Assembly: GCA_900553055.1 (NCBI GenBank)
Contig: USBV01000090.1
Span: forward strand, 1-6,549
DNA from: an uncultured Phascolarctobacterium sp.
GTDB lineage: Bacteria; Bacillota; Negativicutes; Acidaminococcales; Acidaminococcaceae
DNA length: 6,549 nt
Direction: 5' to 3'
In this document: positions 1-5,095 of the stretch, piece after piece
How the letters are laid out: every line of letters begins with the position of its first letter
Position numbering within the stretch: the stretch's first letter is position 1
The notes under the pieces: generated by a model
The model's input: only the letters and a program-made list of their open reading frames with translations
What the model was told of the DNA's origin: nothing
Databases searched by the model: none
Made by a program: the position numbers and the translations under genes

Positions 1-358
1 GATTGTTTATATCGAGGATATCGAAGCCTACAAGGACGATGTGCGCAATATTTTGCGAAAGCTGAAGATGTTCTCTTTACCCGTAAAGCCCCGTCACCAT
101 TCCCCACGCGATGTGGAAAACCTCATCTATCTGGAAGCCTTGGAAACAGGCTGCTGGCTGCATCACATCCATAGCGGTGACTTCGTGGAGGAGGGCCAGG
201 TTTTGGGCCGCATCACCGATGTTTTTGGCAACACCATCACCACCTATTACGCCGAGCAAACCGGCGTAATCCTCTATGTTTGCCCTGCCCTGTCCTCGCC
301 CAAGGGCACCATTCTCGTGGCCTATGGCACGTTGAAGGAGTACGAGGAAGATATTTAA
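1..358 (+). CDS. Succinylglutamate desuccinylase/aspartoacylase (AstE/AspA) family protein, C-terminal fragment
   Basis: Only the last 118 residues are present. The reading frame is open from base 2 to the TAA at 356-358, so the gene begins left of the window; the GTG at 41 lies inside the gene and is not its start. Family members are M14-like zinc hydrolases that remove acyl groups from amino acids or related amides. The zinc ligands and catalytic glutamate lie in the missing N-terminal part, so catalytic competence cannot be judged. What is visible is the small C-terminal beta-barrel-like domain: 'SGDFVEEGQVLGRITDVFG' at about residues 55-73, then 'EQTGVILYVC' and 'GTILVAYG', the pattern of these proteins (charge, 'V..GQ.LG.I.D.FG', 'G.ILY', 'G..L..G'). 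The substrate cannot be predicted. It converges on the binding-protein gene to its right, and a strong terminator begins 21 bases after its stop. Confidence 0.8.
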   Translation, partial: IVYIEDIEAYKDDVRNILRKLKMFSLPVKPRHHSPRDVENLIYLEALETGCWLHHIHSGDFVEEGQVLGRITDVFGNTITTYYAEQTGVILYVCPALSSPKGTILVAYGTLKEYEEDI

Positions 359-378
359 AGCACACATACTATAACTAT

Positions 379-422
379 AAAAGCTCTGCAGTAGCACATA
401 TAGCTAGCTGCAGAGCTTTTTT
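379..422 (+). terminator. Intrinsic terminator after the AstE/AspA-family gene, probably bidirectional
   Basis: A perfect 13-bp inverted repeat (379-391 AAAAGCTCTGCAG with 408-420 CTGCAGAGCTTTT) encloses a 16-base loop and runs into a six-T tract at 417-422. The minus-strand reading also ends in a short T run (TTTTATAG), so the hairpin could stop transcription from both converging genes. Confidence 0.88.
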
Positions 423-446
423 CGTAATAAGCCAATGCTATTAAGC

Positions 447-488
447 CAAAACAAGCGCTGCCCACCATGCAGTAAGCAGCGCTCTTTT
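447..488. terminator. Second hairpin between the convergent genes, probable bidirectional terminator
   Basis: An 8-bp perfect stem (454-461 AGCGCTGC with 476-483 GCAGCGCT) has a 14-base loop. On the plus strand it is followed by CTTTTAG, and on the minus strand by TGTTTTGG. Both T tracts are imperfect, so it is weaker than the hairpin at 379-422. It most plausibly serves the leftward binding-protein gene, whose stop codon lies about 80 bases away. Confidence 0.55.
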
Positions 489-518
489 AGTTTCCATATG
501 CTGTTTAAGATATACTGT

Positions 519-562
519 TTAGGGTGCAATTAACACTTGCCAGCCTTTGAAATTCACCCTAA
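519..562. repeat. Inverted repeat just downstream of the binding-protein stop codon
   Basis: 519-531 (TTAGGGTGCAATT) and 551-562 (AATTCACCCTAA) pair over 12 positions with one bulged base around a 19-base loop. On the minus strand the hairpin starts four bases after the stop codon, but no T tract follows it. It could be a transcript-stabilising 3' hairpin or a weak part of the termination region. The pairing is visible in the sequence; any role is inferred. Confidence 0.5.
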
Positions 563-565
563 GTT

Positions 566-1645
566 TTATTTAGCAGTGCCAGCCAGCTCAGCCTCGTATT
601 GCTTATAGTTAGCACTATTAACCACCTTGATGCCAGTATCCACATTCAGCTGCTCAGCTTGAGCTCCACCAGCCAGCTCCACAGCCTTCTTCACGCTTTC
701 CACGCCCATAGCATACTGATTTTGCACGATGGATACAGCCTTAAATTCAGGGTTAGCGATCAGAGCCGCGGTTTCCTTGGCATAGTCAAAGCCAACCAAG
801 ACCACATCCTTACGCTTGCTAGCACTAATAGCCTCTGCCGCATTCAAAGTAGAGCTATTATTGCAGCTGATAAAGCCCTTCAAATCGCTGACTTCCTGCA
901 TCGCCTTTTGACTCAGCTCCAAGGACAGCGCCTTATCGCCGTAATCAACCATGGGCTTGCTCTCCAGCTTCCAAGCCGCAGGAGCCTGGGCCTGCCAATA
1001 AGCATTAGCGCCCTCAATACGCTCCACCATATTCTGGCTCTTGAGGCTGCTCACCTTCATGACAACGGTAGCCTTATCGGCTTCCTTCAGCCCATTAGAG
1101 CGCAGCAGCTGCAGCATTTCCTCAGCTGCCTTAGAGCCAGCAGCAAAATTATTGGTCATATAAGCAGCATTATATTGCTTAGTGTTCAAGCCTGTGTCGA
1201 CCAAAACAACCGGCAGCTTAGCCTTGCGCAGCTCCTCCACCGTAGGAATCAACTGTACGCTGTCAGAGGTAGCCAAAATCACGGCATCGGCCTTCTTCCC
1301 TACTAAAGACTTGAGCATTTCCGTTTGAGCCTGCCAGTTCGTTTCTTTATAAGGGCCGCCCACATATACATTGCAGTTAGCAGCTAAACCGCCGTCCTTC
1401 AACCCGCGTACAACCTGACTCCAATAATCGCCCTTCAATACCTTCAGCACCACATAAACATTTTTGCGACCTTCTTGAACCTCGGTAACAGGGGTAAACT
1501 CCTGCTTTTCCGGAGCCTTGTTGGCCTTGTCGATAATGGCCTGCTGCGTGCTGGTGTCTTTATCAGCAGCCTTAGGACTCTGTCCACAACCAGCCATTGC
1601 AAGAATTAGCATGACACAAAAAATTAGAGTAACAATTTTTTTCAT
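566..1645 (-). CDS. Substrate-binding lipoprotein of a sugar-type ABC transporter (periplasmic binding protein, Peripla_BP_4/RbsB-like)
   Basis: This 359-residue protein should capture a small solute, most often a sugar in this family, and deliver it to an ABC permease. A lipoprotein signal is visible: a basic MKK start, a hydrophobic stretch, and LAMAGC with the lipidated Cys at residue 20 (Met at -3 is slightly unusual). A low-complexity linker follows. The mature part has the two-lobed type I fold seen in RbsB-like proteins: an N-lobe from about residue 63 (VYVVLKVLKGDYWSQVVRGL), 'KADAVILATSDS' near 115-125, 'LPVVLVDTGLN' near 144-154, and 'DLKGFISCNNSSTLNAAEAI' plus 'VVLVGFD' in the C-lobe. 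The ATG at 1643-1645 is chosen because the GGAGG at 1653-1657 sits 7 bases upstream; the preceding in-frame TTG would leave only 4. No permease or ATPase gene is adjacent, so it acts with components encoded elsewhere or as a stand-alone binder. The ligand is unknown. Confidence 0.85.
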   Translation of the reverse strand: MKKIVTLIFCVMLILAMAGCGQSPKAADKDTSTQQAIIDKANKAPEKQEFTPVTEVQEGRKNVYVVLKVLKGDYWSQVVRGLKDGGLAANCNVYVGGPYKETNWQAQTEMLKSLVGKKADAVILATSDSVQLIPTVEELRKAKLPVVLVDTGLNTKQYNAAYMTNNFAAGSKAAEEMLQLLRSNGLKEADKATVVMKVSSLKSQNMVERIEGANAYWQAQAPAAWKLESKPMVDYGDKALSLELSQKAMQEVSDLKGFISCNNSSTLNAAEAISASKRKDVVLVGFDYAKETAALIANPEFKAVSIVQNQYAMGVESVKKAVELAGGAQAEQLNVDTGIKVVNSANYKQYEAELAGTAK

Positions 1646-1652
1646 CAAAATT

Positions 1653-1657
1653 CCTCC
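1653..1657 (-). promoter_or_regulatory. Ribosome binding site of the binding-protein gene
   Basis: GGAGG on the minus strand lies 7 bases before the ATG at 1645 and only 4 before a possible TTG at 1648. The spacing decides the start codon in favour of the ATG. Confidence 0.8.
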
Positions 1658-1714
1658 ATTTGCTATTTGATTGTGTGAGAGTGTAATTAATCTAGAACAT
1701 GGTTAACTGCTTTT

Positions 1715-1743
1715 ATTATAGTGCTATTTTGTATACATGTCAA
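1715..1743 (-). promoter_or_regulatory. Perfect-consensus sigma-A/sigma-70 promoter for the binding-protein gene
   Basis: On the minus strand, TTGACA (1738-1743) and TATAAT (1715-1720) are separated by exactly 17 bases, matching the housekeeping consensus at all 12 positions. Transcription would start near 1708, giving a leader of about 60 bases. An 8-bp palindrome, TGTATACA (1730-1737), fills the spacer next to the -35 box, and a looser symmetric stretch lies at 1686-1705 just past the start site. Either could be a repressor site on such a strong promoter, but that is inference. Confidence 0.88.
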
Positions 1744-1842
1744 CATTCATTCATACGTTTTTATTTGTTGCCGATAATTTGCATCTGCATATCCCATCAT
1801 CCATTGTTTTTTATTTGACGCTTACTTCAAATTGAGCAAAAT

Positions 1843-1890
1843 AATCCCACATTACTGCTACACAAGTAGAAATGTGGGATTTTGTTATTT
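1843..1890 (-). terminator. Hairpin terminator after the toxin-antitoxin operon, possibly bidirectional
   Basis: A perfect 11-bp stem (1843-1853 AATCCCACATT with 1871-1881 AATGTGGGATT) has a 17-base loop that may itself pair (CTAC 1858-1861 with GTAG 1866-1869). On the minus strand it is followed by ATTTTGCTC, and on the plus strand by TTGTTATTT. It lies about 50 bases past the toxin stop and about 100 bases upstream of the binding-protein promoter, separating the two minus-strand units. Confidence 0.72.
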
Positions 1891-1934
1891 GTGTATTGTG
1901 CACTGTCTTCAGTAGCAAAAGTACTGTTCACTAA

Positions 1935-2258
1935 TCAAAATGTTTCATCAAACTGTGCTGCAGCATCTCGCCCAGCATACATTATACGAACTACACTAAC
2001 GATATGGCTGTCTTCATTAATCTCATAGAAAATATTATATTTTTTTACAGGAAGACATCTGATTCCCTGACTAGCCCACAGCTCATGAGGAAAGACCTGA
2101 AATCTACTAGGCATAAAATCCAAACCTTCAATTTCTTTGATTATGAGACTGGCTAGTTTCCTAGCTGTTTCAGGCATCATAAGAACATAACTCAAATATT
2201 CCGTTATATCACGCAAATCCTGTTTTGCCTTAGCGGAATAAATCACTTGCCATATCAT
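1935..2258 (-). CDS. RelE/ParE-superfamily toxin of a type II toxin-antitoxin system
   Basis: This 107-residue protein has the layout and typical size (about 90-110 aa) of RelE/ParE toxins. It begins with a beta strand (MIWQVIYSAKAKQDL), followed by helices through about residue 47 (ITEYLSYV...KLASLIIKEIEGL). Then come 'GIRCLPVKKYNIFYEI' (65-80) and the C-terminal strand 'IVSVVRIMYAGRD' (86-98), where the R..Y..RD pattern matches the RelE/ParE signature. Members with a RelE-type activity cleave mRNA at the ribosome and ParE members inhibit gyrase; the sequence does not let me choose. The start codon overlaps the antitoxin stop (ATGA, 2255-2258) and there is only a weak ribosome site (GGGA or GGA), so translation is probably coupled to the antitoxin. 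No frame damage is seen. Its codons and those of the antitoxin look more AT-rich than the flanking genes, as expected for a mobile module. Confidence 0.87.
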   Translation of the reverse strand: MIWQVIYSAKAKQDLRDITEYLSYVLMMPETARKLASLIIKEIEGLDFMPSRFQVFPHELWASQGIRCLPVKKYNIFYEINEDSHIVSVVRIMYAGRDAAAQFDETF

Positions 2259-2560
2259 AGTCCAAAATCCCTTTCCATCTCTGCCCTAACCTCAGCAGCA
2301 GTAAAGGTTCTTCCTGCTCTAATATCATCTAACCCCTTAGCCATCTCAGCGTCAAATTCTTTTTTAGATAGTGTTCCCATGGCAACAGGAGCATTGATAT
2401 TCATACGAACTTCAAAAGGAATACCTTTATTCATGACGATTTGGCGTAAATACATATCTATCGCATTTGACATGGAGAGACCGAGGTTATTCAGGATGGC
2501 CTCAGACTGTTCTTTTATGTTAGGCTCAACACGAGCAAATACAGTTGCAGATTTGGACAT
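2255..2560 (-). CDS. RelB/DinJ-family antitoxin
   Basis: This 101-residue protein is the cognate antitoxin: it should bind and neutralise the adjacent toxin and, with it, repress its own promoter. Residues 5-52 form the ribbon-helix-helix DNA-binding region typical of RelB/DinJ: strand 'ATVFARVEP', helix 'IKEQSEAILNNLG', then 'LSMSNAIDMYLRQIVMNKGIPFEV'. The C-terminal part (about 64-100, rich in Glu, Asp and Lys) is the expected flexible toxin-wrapping segment. The ATG at 2558-2560 is supported by AGGAGG (2570-2575) 9 bases upstream. The stop overlaps the toxin start by four bases, and the antitoxin-first order is the usual arrangement. An inverted repeat over the promoter is a candidate binding site for the complex. 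Confidence 0.9.
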   Translation of the reverse strand: MSKSATVFARVEPNIKEQSEAILNNLGLSMSNAIDMYLRQIVMNKGIPFEVRMNINAPVAMGTLSKKEFDAEMAKGLDDIRAGRTFTAAEVRAEMERDFGL

Positions 2561-2587
2561 TTTAATCGCCCTCCTATCTTTTTCTTA

Positions 2588-2617
2588 ATTATAACATGAT
2601 TTGCTTGCAGATAGCAA
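2588..2617 (-). promoter_or_regulatory. Promoter of the toxin-antitoxin operon (extended -10)
   Basis: On the minus strand a perfect TATAAT (2588-2593) is preceded by TG one base upstream (2595-2596), making an extended -10 element. A weaker -35 candidate, TTGCTA (2612-2617), lies 18 bases upstream. The start site would be near 2581, leaving a leader of about 20 bases with the AGGAGG ribosome site. Confidence 0.72.
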
Positions 2618-2621
2618 TCAT
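2596..2621. promoter_or_regulatory. Inverted repeat over the toxin-antitoxin promoter, candidate autoregulatory operator
   Basis: ATGATTTGCT (2596-2605) and AGCAATCAT (2613-2621) are inverted copies differing by one extra T, separated by 7 bases. They cover the spacer and the -35 region of the operon promoter. RelB/DinJ-type antitoxins with a ribbon-helix-helix domain usually repress their own promoters through such palindromes. The symmetry is seen; binding is inferred. Confidence 0.6.
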
Positions 2622-2798
2622 TTGTCAGCATGTAGACTAAAAGATATTTAAAACTCAGCAGCTGTTCACAAGGCAACGTATCCATTGTAATCACGCATTG
2701 TCTATTGTATAGCTACAAATATAGTATATTTTTATCAGTAGCGTGAATATACCGAAAAGAACGTTCGCTTAATTAATAGAGTGAGATGTGACTACAGC
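2622..2798. other. Intergenic AT-rich stretch with no recognised gene
   Basis: Between the toxin-antitoxin promoter and the porin terminator I find no credible reading frame, RNA gene or convincing promoter on either strand. It holds only an isolated 8-bp palindrome, GAACGTTC (2759-2766), and AT-rich runs. Confidence 0.6.
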
Positions 2799-2832
2799 AA
2801 AAAAGCAAAAGGGGCCACCCGAAGGCAGCCCC
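2799..2832 (-). terminator. Strong intrinsic terminator of the porin gene with a UUCG tetraloop
   Basis: On the minus strand GGGGCTGCC-TTCG-GGTGGCCCC forms a 9-bp stem (two G-T pairs) capped by the very stable C(UUCG)G tetraloop, followed by TTTTGCTTTTTT. It lies 55 bases past the porin stop codon. It is the clearest terminator in the window. Confidence 0.92.
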
Positions 2833-2887
2833 AAAATGGAGGTAGAAGGAAAACATCAATCACAAACTAATTTCTATTCCCACTTCA

Positions 2888-4108
2888 TTAGAAGGTAAAG
2901 GTCAAATCAGCCCACAGACGTTGGTCATCCTCTTTGCTATCCAGCTTGTTTTCAGTGTCGTAGTAAACTACGGTGCCTACCATATTTTTAGCAAAGGTAT
3001 AGTTGGCGCCAATGCCATAGCCCTTGAAGCCATTATTATCAAAGGTATTAGCATCAGTGGTGTGAGCTACGTAGGTTTGTCCGCCTTGGTTATAGTAGGT
3101 AGCGAACAGGCCCCAGCTGCCCACTTCATCAGCCTCTGCGCCCTTGTAGGACAGGGTTACAACAACGCCGTCATCATCTGCTTTGCCGATATTTTGTTCA
3201 TATTTACTATTGGTATCGCCCTTCAAATACATGGCAGCCACATTTACATCGCCCACGGTGTAATCAGCGCCTACATATAAGAGCTTATTCTCCAAGCCCT
3301 TACCCAGATCGCCATTTTCGAACATATCCTTGTATTTGAAATAGCCAACCTTAGCGTTAACATCCTTCAGCTCAGCGCTGATTTCGGCACCCACATATTT
3401 ACCATAGGTGCTATCGATGGTCTCACCAGCCAATTCAGTCTCAGCATCGGTGCCCTTGCCCACAAAACCGGTCAGCTTAACCTTATCGCCATAGGACAGC
3501 TCCAAGCCATCGGCTTCAGCATCATAAATATTACCATCAGCAAAGAAAGCATCATAACGACCAGCCTTTACAGCTACGCCGCCCAGCTTGCCTTCTACAA
3601 AAGCACGTTTAAAGCTGGTTCCTTCATCGCCAGTGTTATTCTTGAAGTCCTGAATATTTTGCAGCATACCGGTGTAGGACCAATCCTCGTTGATTTGGCC
3701 ATTGATGAAGATACGAGAACGCAGCTGATGCTCGAACTCAGAATCAGTGCTCATATAATGATAACGTACTTCACCGGCTACTTTAACATTATCGGCTTTC
3801 TTTTCCAGCTTAGCTACGCGCACGCCAAGATTATCCAGCTCTTCCGCAAATTCTGCTGCCAGCTTGTCTACATTGGCGCCCTTAGCCATAGCCTTAGCTA
3901 CGATTTGGGCCATTTCGTAACGAGTCATCAGCTTGTCGCCACCAAAGCTTGCATCGGCATAGCCCTCAATAACACCGGCAGCAGCCAGCTTAGAGATGCT
4001 ATCATAAGCCCAATGCCCAGCGGGAACATCACTAAAGGGGTTAGCGGCATAGGCAGAGGCAGTTACGCCCAAAGCCATGGCCATAGCCAATACTAAAGAT
4101 TTTTTCAT
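2888..4108 (-). CDS. ompM: OmpM-type outer-membrane porin with N-terminal S-layer homology (SLH) domain
   Basis: This 406-residue major outer-membrane protein should form a diffusion channel and tether the outer membrane to the cell wall. In Negativicutes the SLH domain of OmpM proteins binds polyamine-modified peptidoglycan. Visible parts are a Sec signal peptide (residues 1-21, cleavage after AYA); one SLH domain at about 24-77 (FSDVPAGHWAYDSISKLAAAGVIEGY, then TRYEMAQIV); a predicted coiled-coil segment at about 79-108 with heptad-like L and V (LDNLGVRVAKLEKKADN); and a long C-terminal beta-barrel of alternating aromatic and polar strands ending in 'LWADLTFTF', a C-terminal aromatic signal for barrel insertion. 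The length fits the family (about 400-450 aa). The ATG at 4106-4108 has AGGAG (4120-4124) 11 bases upstream. It is transcribed alone, from its own promoter with a leader of about 90 bases to the UUCG terminator. This gene is the best taxonomic marker in the window. Confidence 0.93.
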   Translation of the reverse strand: MKKSLVLAMAMALGVTASAYAANPFSDVPAGHWAYDSISKLAAAGVIEGYADASFGGDKLMTRYEMAQIVAKAMAKGANVDKLAAEFAEELDNLGVRVAKLEKKADNVKVAGEVRYHYMSTDSEFEHQLRSRIFINGQINEDWSYTGMLQNIQDFKNNTGDEGTSFKRAFVEGKLGGVAVKAGRYDAFFADGNIYDAEADGLELSYGDKVKLTGFVGKGTDAETELAGETIDSTYGKYVGAEISAELKDVNAKVGYFKYKDMFENGDLGKGLENKLLYVGADYTVGDVNVAAMYLKGDTNSKYEQNIGKADDDGVVVTLSYKGAEADEVGSWGLFATYYNQGGQTYVAHTTDANTFDNNGFKGYGIGANYTFAKNMVGTVVYYDTENKLDSKEDDQRLWADLTFTF

Positions 4109-4119
4109 GATACGTCACA

Positions 4120-4196
4120 CTCCTAAAACTGTAATCTTCTAATTAGTTTTACAAGCACAGTTTCCTCGTTTCCTGTTCTTATCAAAACCAATTATC
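4120..4196 (-). promoter_or_regulatory. Long 5' leader of the porin mRNA with a hairpin and a tandem purine repeat
   Basis: From a predicted start near 4196 to the ATG the leader is about 90 bases. It contains two copies of AGGAAAC on the minus strand (4168-4174 and 4160-4166). A 7-bp hairpin, TAAAACT/AGTTTTA (4145-4151 with 4124-4130), has a 3' arm that abuts the AGGAG ribosome site (4120-4124). The features are visible; regulation by folding, a small RNA or a protein is inference. Confidence 0.4.
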
Positions 4197-4202
4197 ATCT
4201 TT

Positions 4203-4231
4203 ATTATATCTTAATAAGTATTTAAAAGCAA
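4203..4231 (-). promoter_or_regulatory. Promoter of the porin gene
   Basis: On the minus strand a perfect TATAAT (4203-4208) lies 17 bases from a weak TTGCTT (-35, 4226-4231), and the surroundings are AT-rich upstream (an UP-like tract at about 4232-4258). Transcription should start near 4196. Confidence 0.68.
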
Positions 4232-4278
4232 GAAGTTTTTTGATTATTTTTTCTTATATTTCACATCATGGTAGAGAT

Positions 4279-4314
4279 AAAAAAGTAGTCCCCAGCAAGC
4301 AGCTAGGGACTACT
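4279..4314 (-). terminator. Intrinsic terminator of the acetyltransferase gene
   Basis: Nine perfect pairs (4284-4292 AGTAGTCCC with 4306-4314 GGGACTACT) are extended inward by three more pairs after one mismatch, with a 5-base loop. A six-T tract follows on the minus strand (4279-4284). It starts about 29 bases past the acetyltransferase stop and insulates the porin promoter. Confidence 0.9.
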
Positions 4315-4342
4315 ATAGAATATTATGAAATACTATATTTAC

Positions 4343-4840
4343 TTAATAAGCCAGCGGCAAACGCATTTGATGCCACACCACATTACCATGGGTGGAGCCG
4401 GAAATACCCTCGTCCACAAAGCCAAATTTAGCATAATAATGCACCAGCTTCTCTTTGCAGGTGAGCACCACACCCCGGCGACCCTGCTCCTTGGCGGCCT
4501 TGATAACCTCTTGTACTAAAATAGCAGCATAGCCTTGACAGCGATATGCAGGCAAAGTGTTTAGGCCAAAAATCATCTGCCAAGCACCCCGCTCATTATG
4601 CATGGACGCTTTTTCGTACATCTCATCTGTTAAATCAGCTTCATCCGTCACAAAGCCATCCACAAAGCCAATGAGCTTCGCTTCGCTTGCATCCTCAAAA
4701 AGCAGCCAAAAATGGTTGCCATAATGCTGCAGGCGGCCCACAAAGGCCTCCTTGGTCGCAGCCTCCGCCGGCAAAAAGCATTCTGCTTCCACCTGTGCCA
4801 CCTTATCTAAATCAGCAATAGTCGCAGTACGAATATACAC
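4343..4840 (-). CDS. GNAT-family N-acetyltransferase
   Basis: This 165-residue cytoplasmic enzyme is predicted to transfer acetyl from acetyl-CoA to an amine. The GNAT order is visible: an N-terminal strand-helix 'IRTATIADLDKVAQVEAECF' (3-22), beta strands with 'HFWLLFED' and 'LIGFVDGFV' (43-64), and motif A 'LNTLPAYRCQGYAAILV' (93-109), where R100-x-x-G103-x-A105 fits the acetyl-CoA pyrophosphate-binding Q/RxxGxG/A pattern. Next comes 'GVVLTCKE' (123-130), and then motif B 'HYYAKFGF' (134-141) with the catalytic-type tyrosines. The 'GFVDEGISGSTHG' ending resembles the arylalkylamine-acetyltransferase-like branch, but the substrate is not predictable. Translation starts at a GTG (4838-4840), supported by GAGGAGG (4849-4855) 8 bases upstream. 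The gene has its own promoter and terminator, so its neighbours say nothing about its role. Confidence 0.88.
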   Translation of the reverse strand: MYIRTATIADLDKVAQVEAECFLPAEAATKEAFVGRLQHYGNHFWLLFEDASEAKLIGFVDGFVTDEADLTDEMYEKASMHNERGAWQMIFGLNTLPAYRCQGYAAILVQEVIKAAKEQGRRGVVLTCKEKLVHYYAKFGFVDEGISGSTHGNVVWHQMRLPLAY

Positions 4841-4848
4841 TTGTTAAG

Positions 4849-4855
4849 CCTCCTC
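4849..4855 (-). promoter_or_regulatory. Ribosome binding site fixing the GTG start of the acetyltransferase
   Basis: GAGGAGG on the minus strand lies 8 bases before the GTG at 4840. No in-frame ATG is better placed, so the GTG start is well supported. Confidence 0.82.
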
Positions 4856-4876
4856 AAAAATGCAAAATACGGATAT

Positions 4877-4905
4877 ATTATACTCCTTTATGCTTCTTTT
4901 GCCAA
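4877..4905 (-). promoter_or_regulatory. Promoter of the acetyltransferase gene
   Basis: On the minus strand TTGGCA (4900-4905, 5 of 6 consensus) and TATAAT (4877-4882, perfect) are separated by 17 bases. Transcription would begin near 4870, giving a 30-base leader with the ribosome site in the usual place. Confidence 0.82.
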
Positions 4906-4910
4906 CGCAA

Positions 4911-4948
4911 ACGCCTCCGCGGGCAGCTTGCTCTGCTGGCGGAGGCGT
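4911..4948. repeat. GC-rich hairpin upstream of the acetyltransferase promoter, role unclear
   Basis: A perfect 10-bp inverted repeat (ACGCCTCCGC 4911-4920 with GCGGAGGCGT 4939-4948) has an inner 4-bp pairing (CAGC 4924-4927 with GCTG 4935-4938). On the plus strand it is followed by a loose AT-rich stretch (ATATTATTATTG); on the minus strand no T tract follows and the -35 box starts five bases away. It may be a relic or plus-strand terminator, a second stop for guaA readthrough, or a protein-binding site. Confidence 0.55.
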
Positions 4949-5040
4949 ATATTATTATTGTCTCTTTCAAAACTGCAATCGTACTGAAAAGCTCCCCCCT
5001 CGGAAAACGTGAGTGAAAATAGATGTTTATCTTAGGCAAA

Positions 5041-5086
5041 AGTAAACCCGAAGCCTAAAAGCTGGGCTTCGGGTTGGTTATTTTTT
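5041..5086 (-). terminator. Intrinsic terminator after guaA
   Basis: A perfect 11-bp stem (5045-5055 AACCCGAAGCC with 5065-5075 GGCTTCGGGTT) has a 9-base loop. On the minus strand it is followed by TACTTTTGCC, an imperfect T tract. The plus-strand side also has a T run (TTATTTTTT, 5078-5086), so it may work both ways. It lies about 20 bases past the guaA stop. Confidence 0.8.
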
Positions 5087-5095
5087 AGGATAAGC

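Noticed and set aside
41..43. GTG as the start of a short 105-residue plus-strand protein
   Set aside because: The frame is open back to base 2 and codes for a continuous AstE/AspA-like C-terminus, so the gene is cut by the window edge.
359..565. Cluster of hairpins considered as a CRISPR or small-RNA locus
   Set aside because: The hairpins differ in sequence, there are no direct repeats with spacers, and their position between convergent genes explains them as terminators.
599..1306. 235-codon plus-strand reading frame opposite the binding-protein gene
   Set aside because: It is antisense to a well-supported gene, resembles no family, and has no ribosome site or promoter.
1646..1648. TTG as start of the binding-protein gene, one codon upstream of the ATG
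   Set aside because: It would leave only 4 bases to the GGAGG; the ATG at 1645 has the normal 7-base spacing.
2247..2588. Plus-strand reading frame opposite the antitoxin
   Set aside because: The minus frame is a clear RelB/DinJ protein with promoter and ribosome site; this frame has neither.
2759..2766. GAACGTTC palindrome as a LexA (SOS) box
   Set aside because: The Gram-positive SOS box needs four bases between GAAC and GTTC; here the halves are directly joined and no gene starts nearby.
3659..4096. Plus-strand reading frame opposite the porin N-terminus, with another at 2921-3280
   Set aside because: Both are mirror frames of a codon-biased gene with no independent signals.
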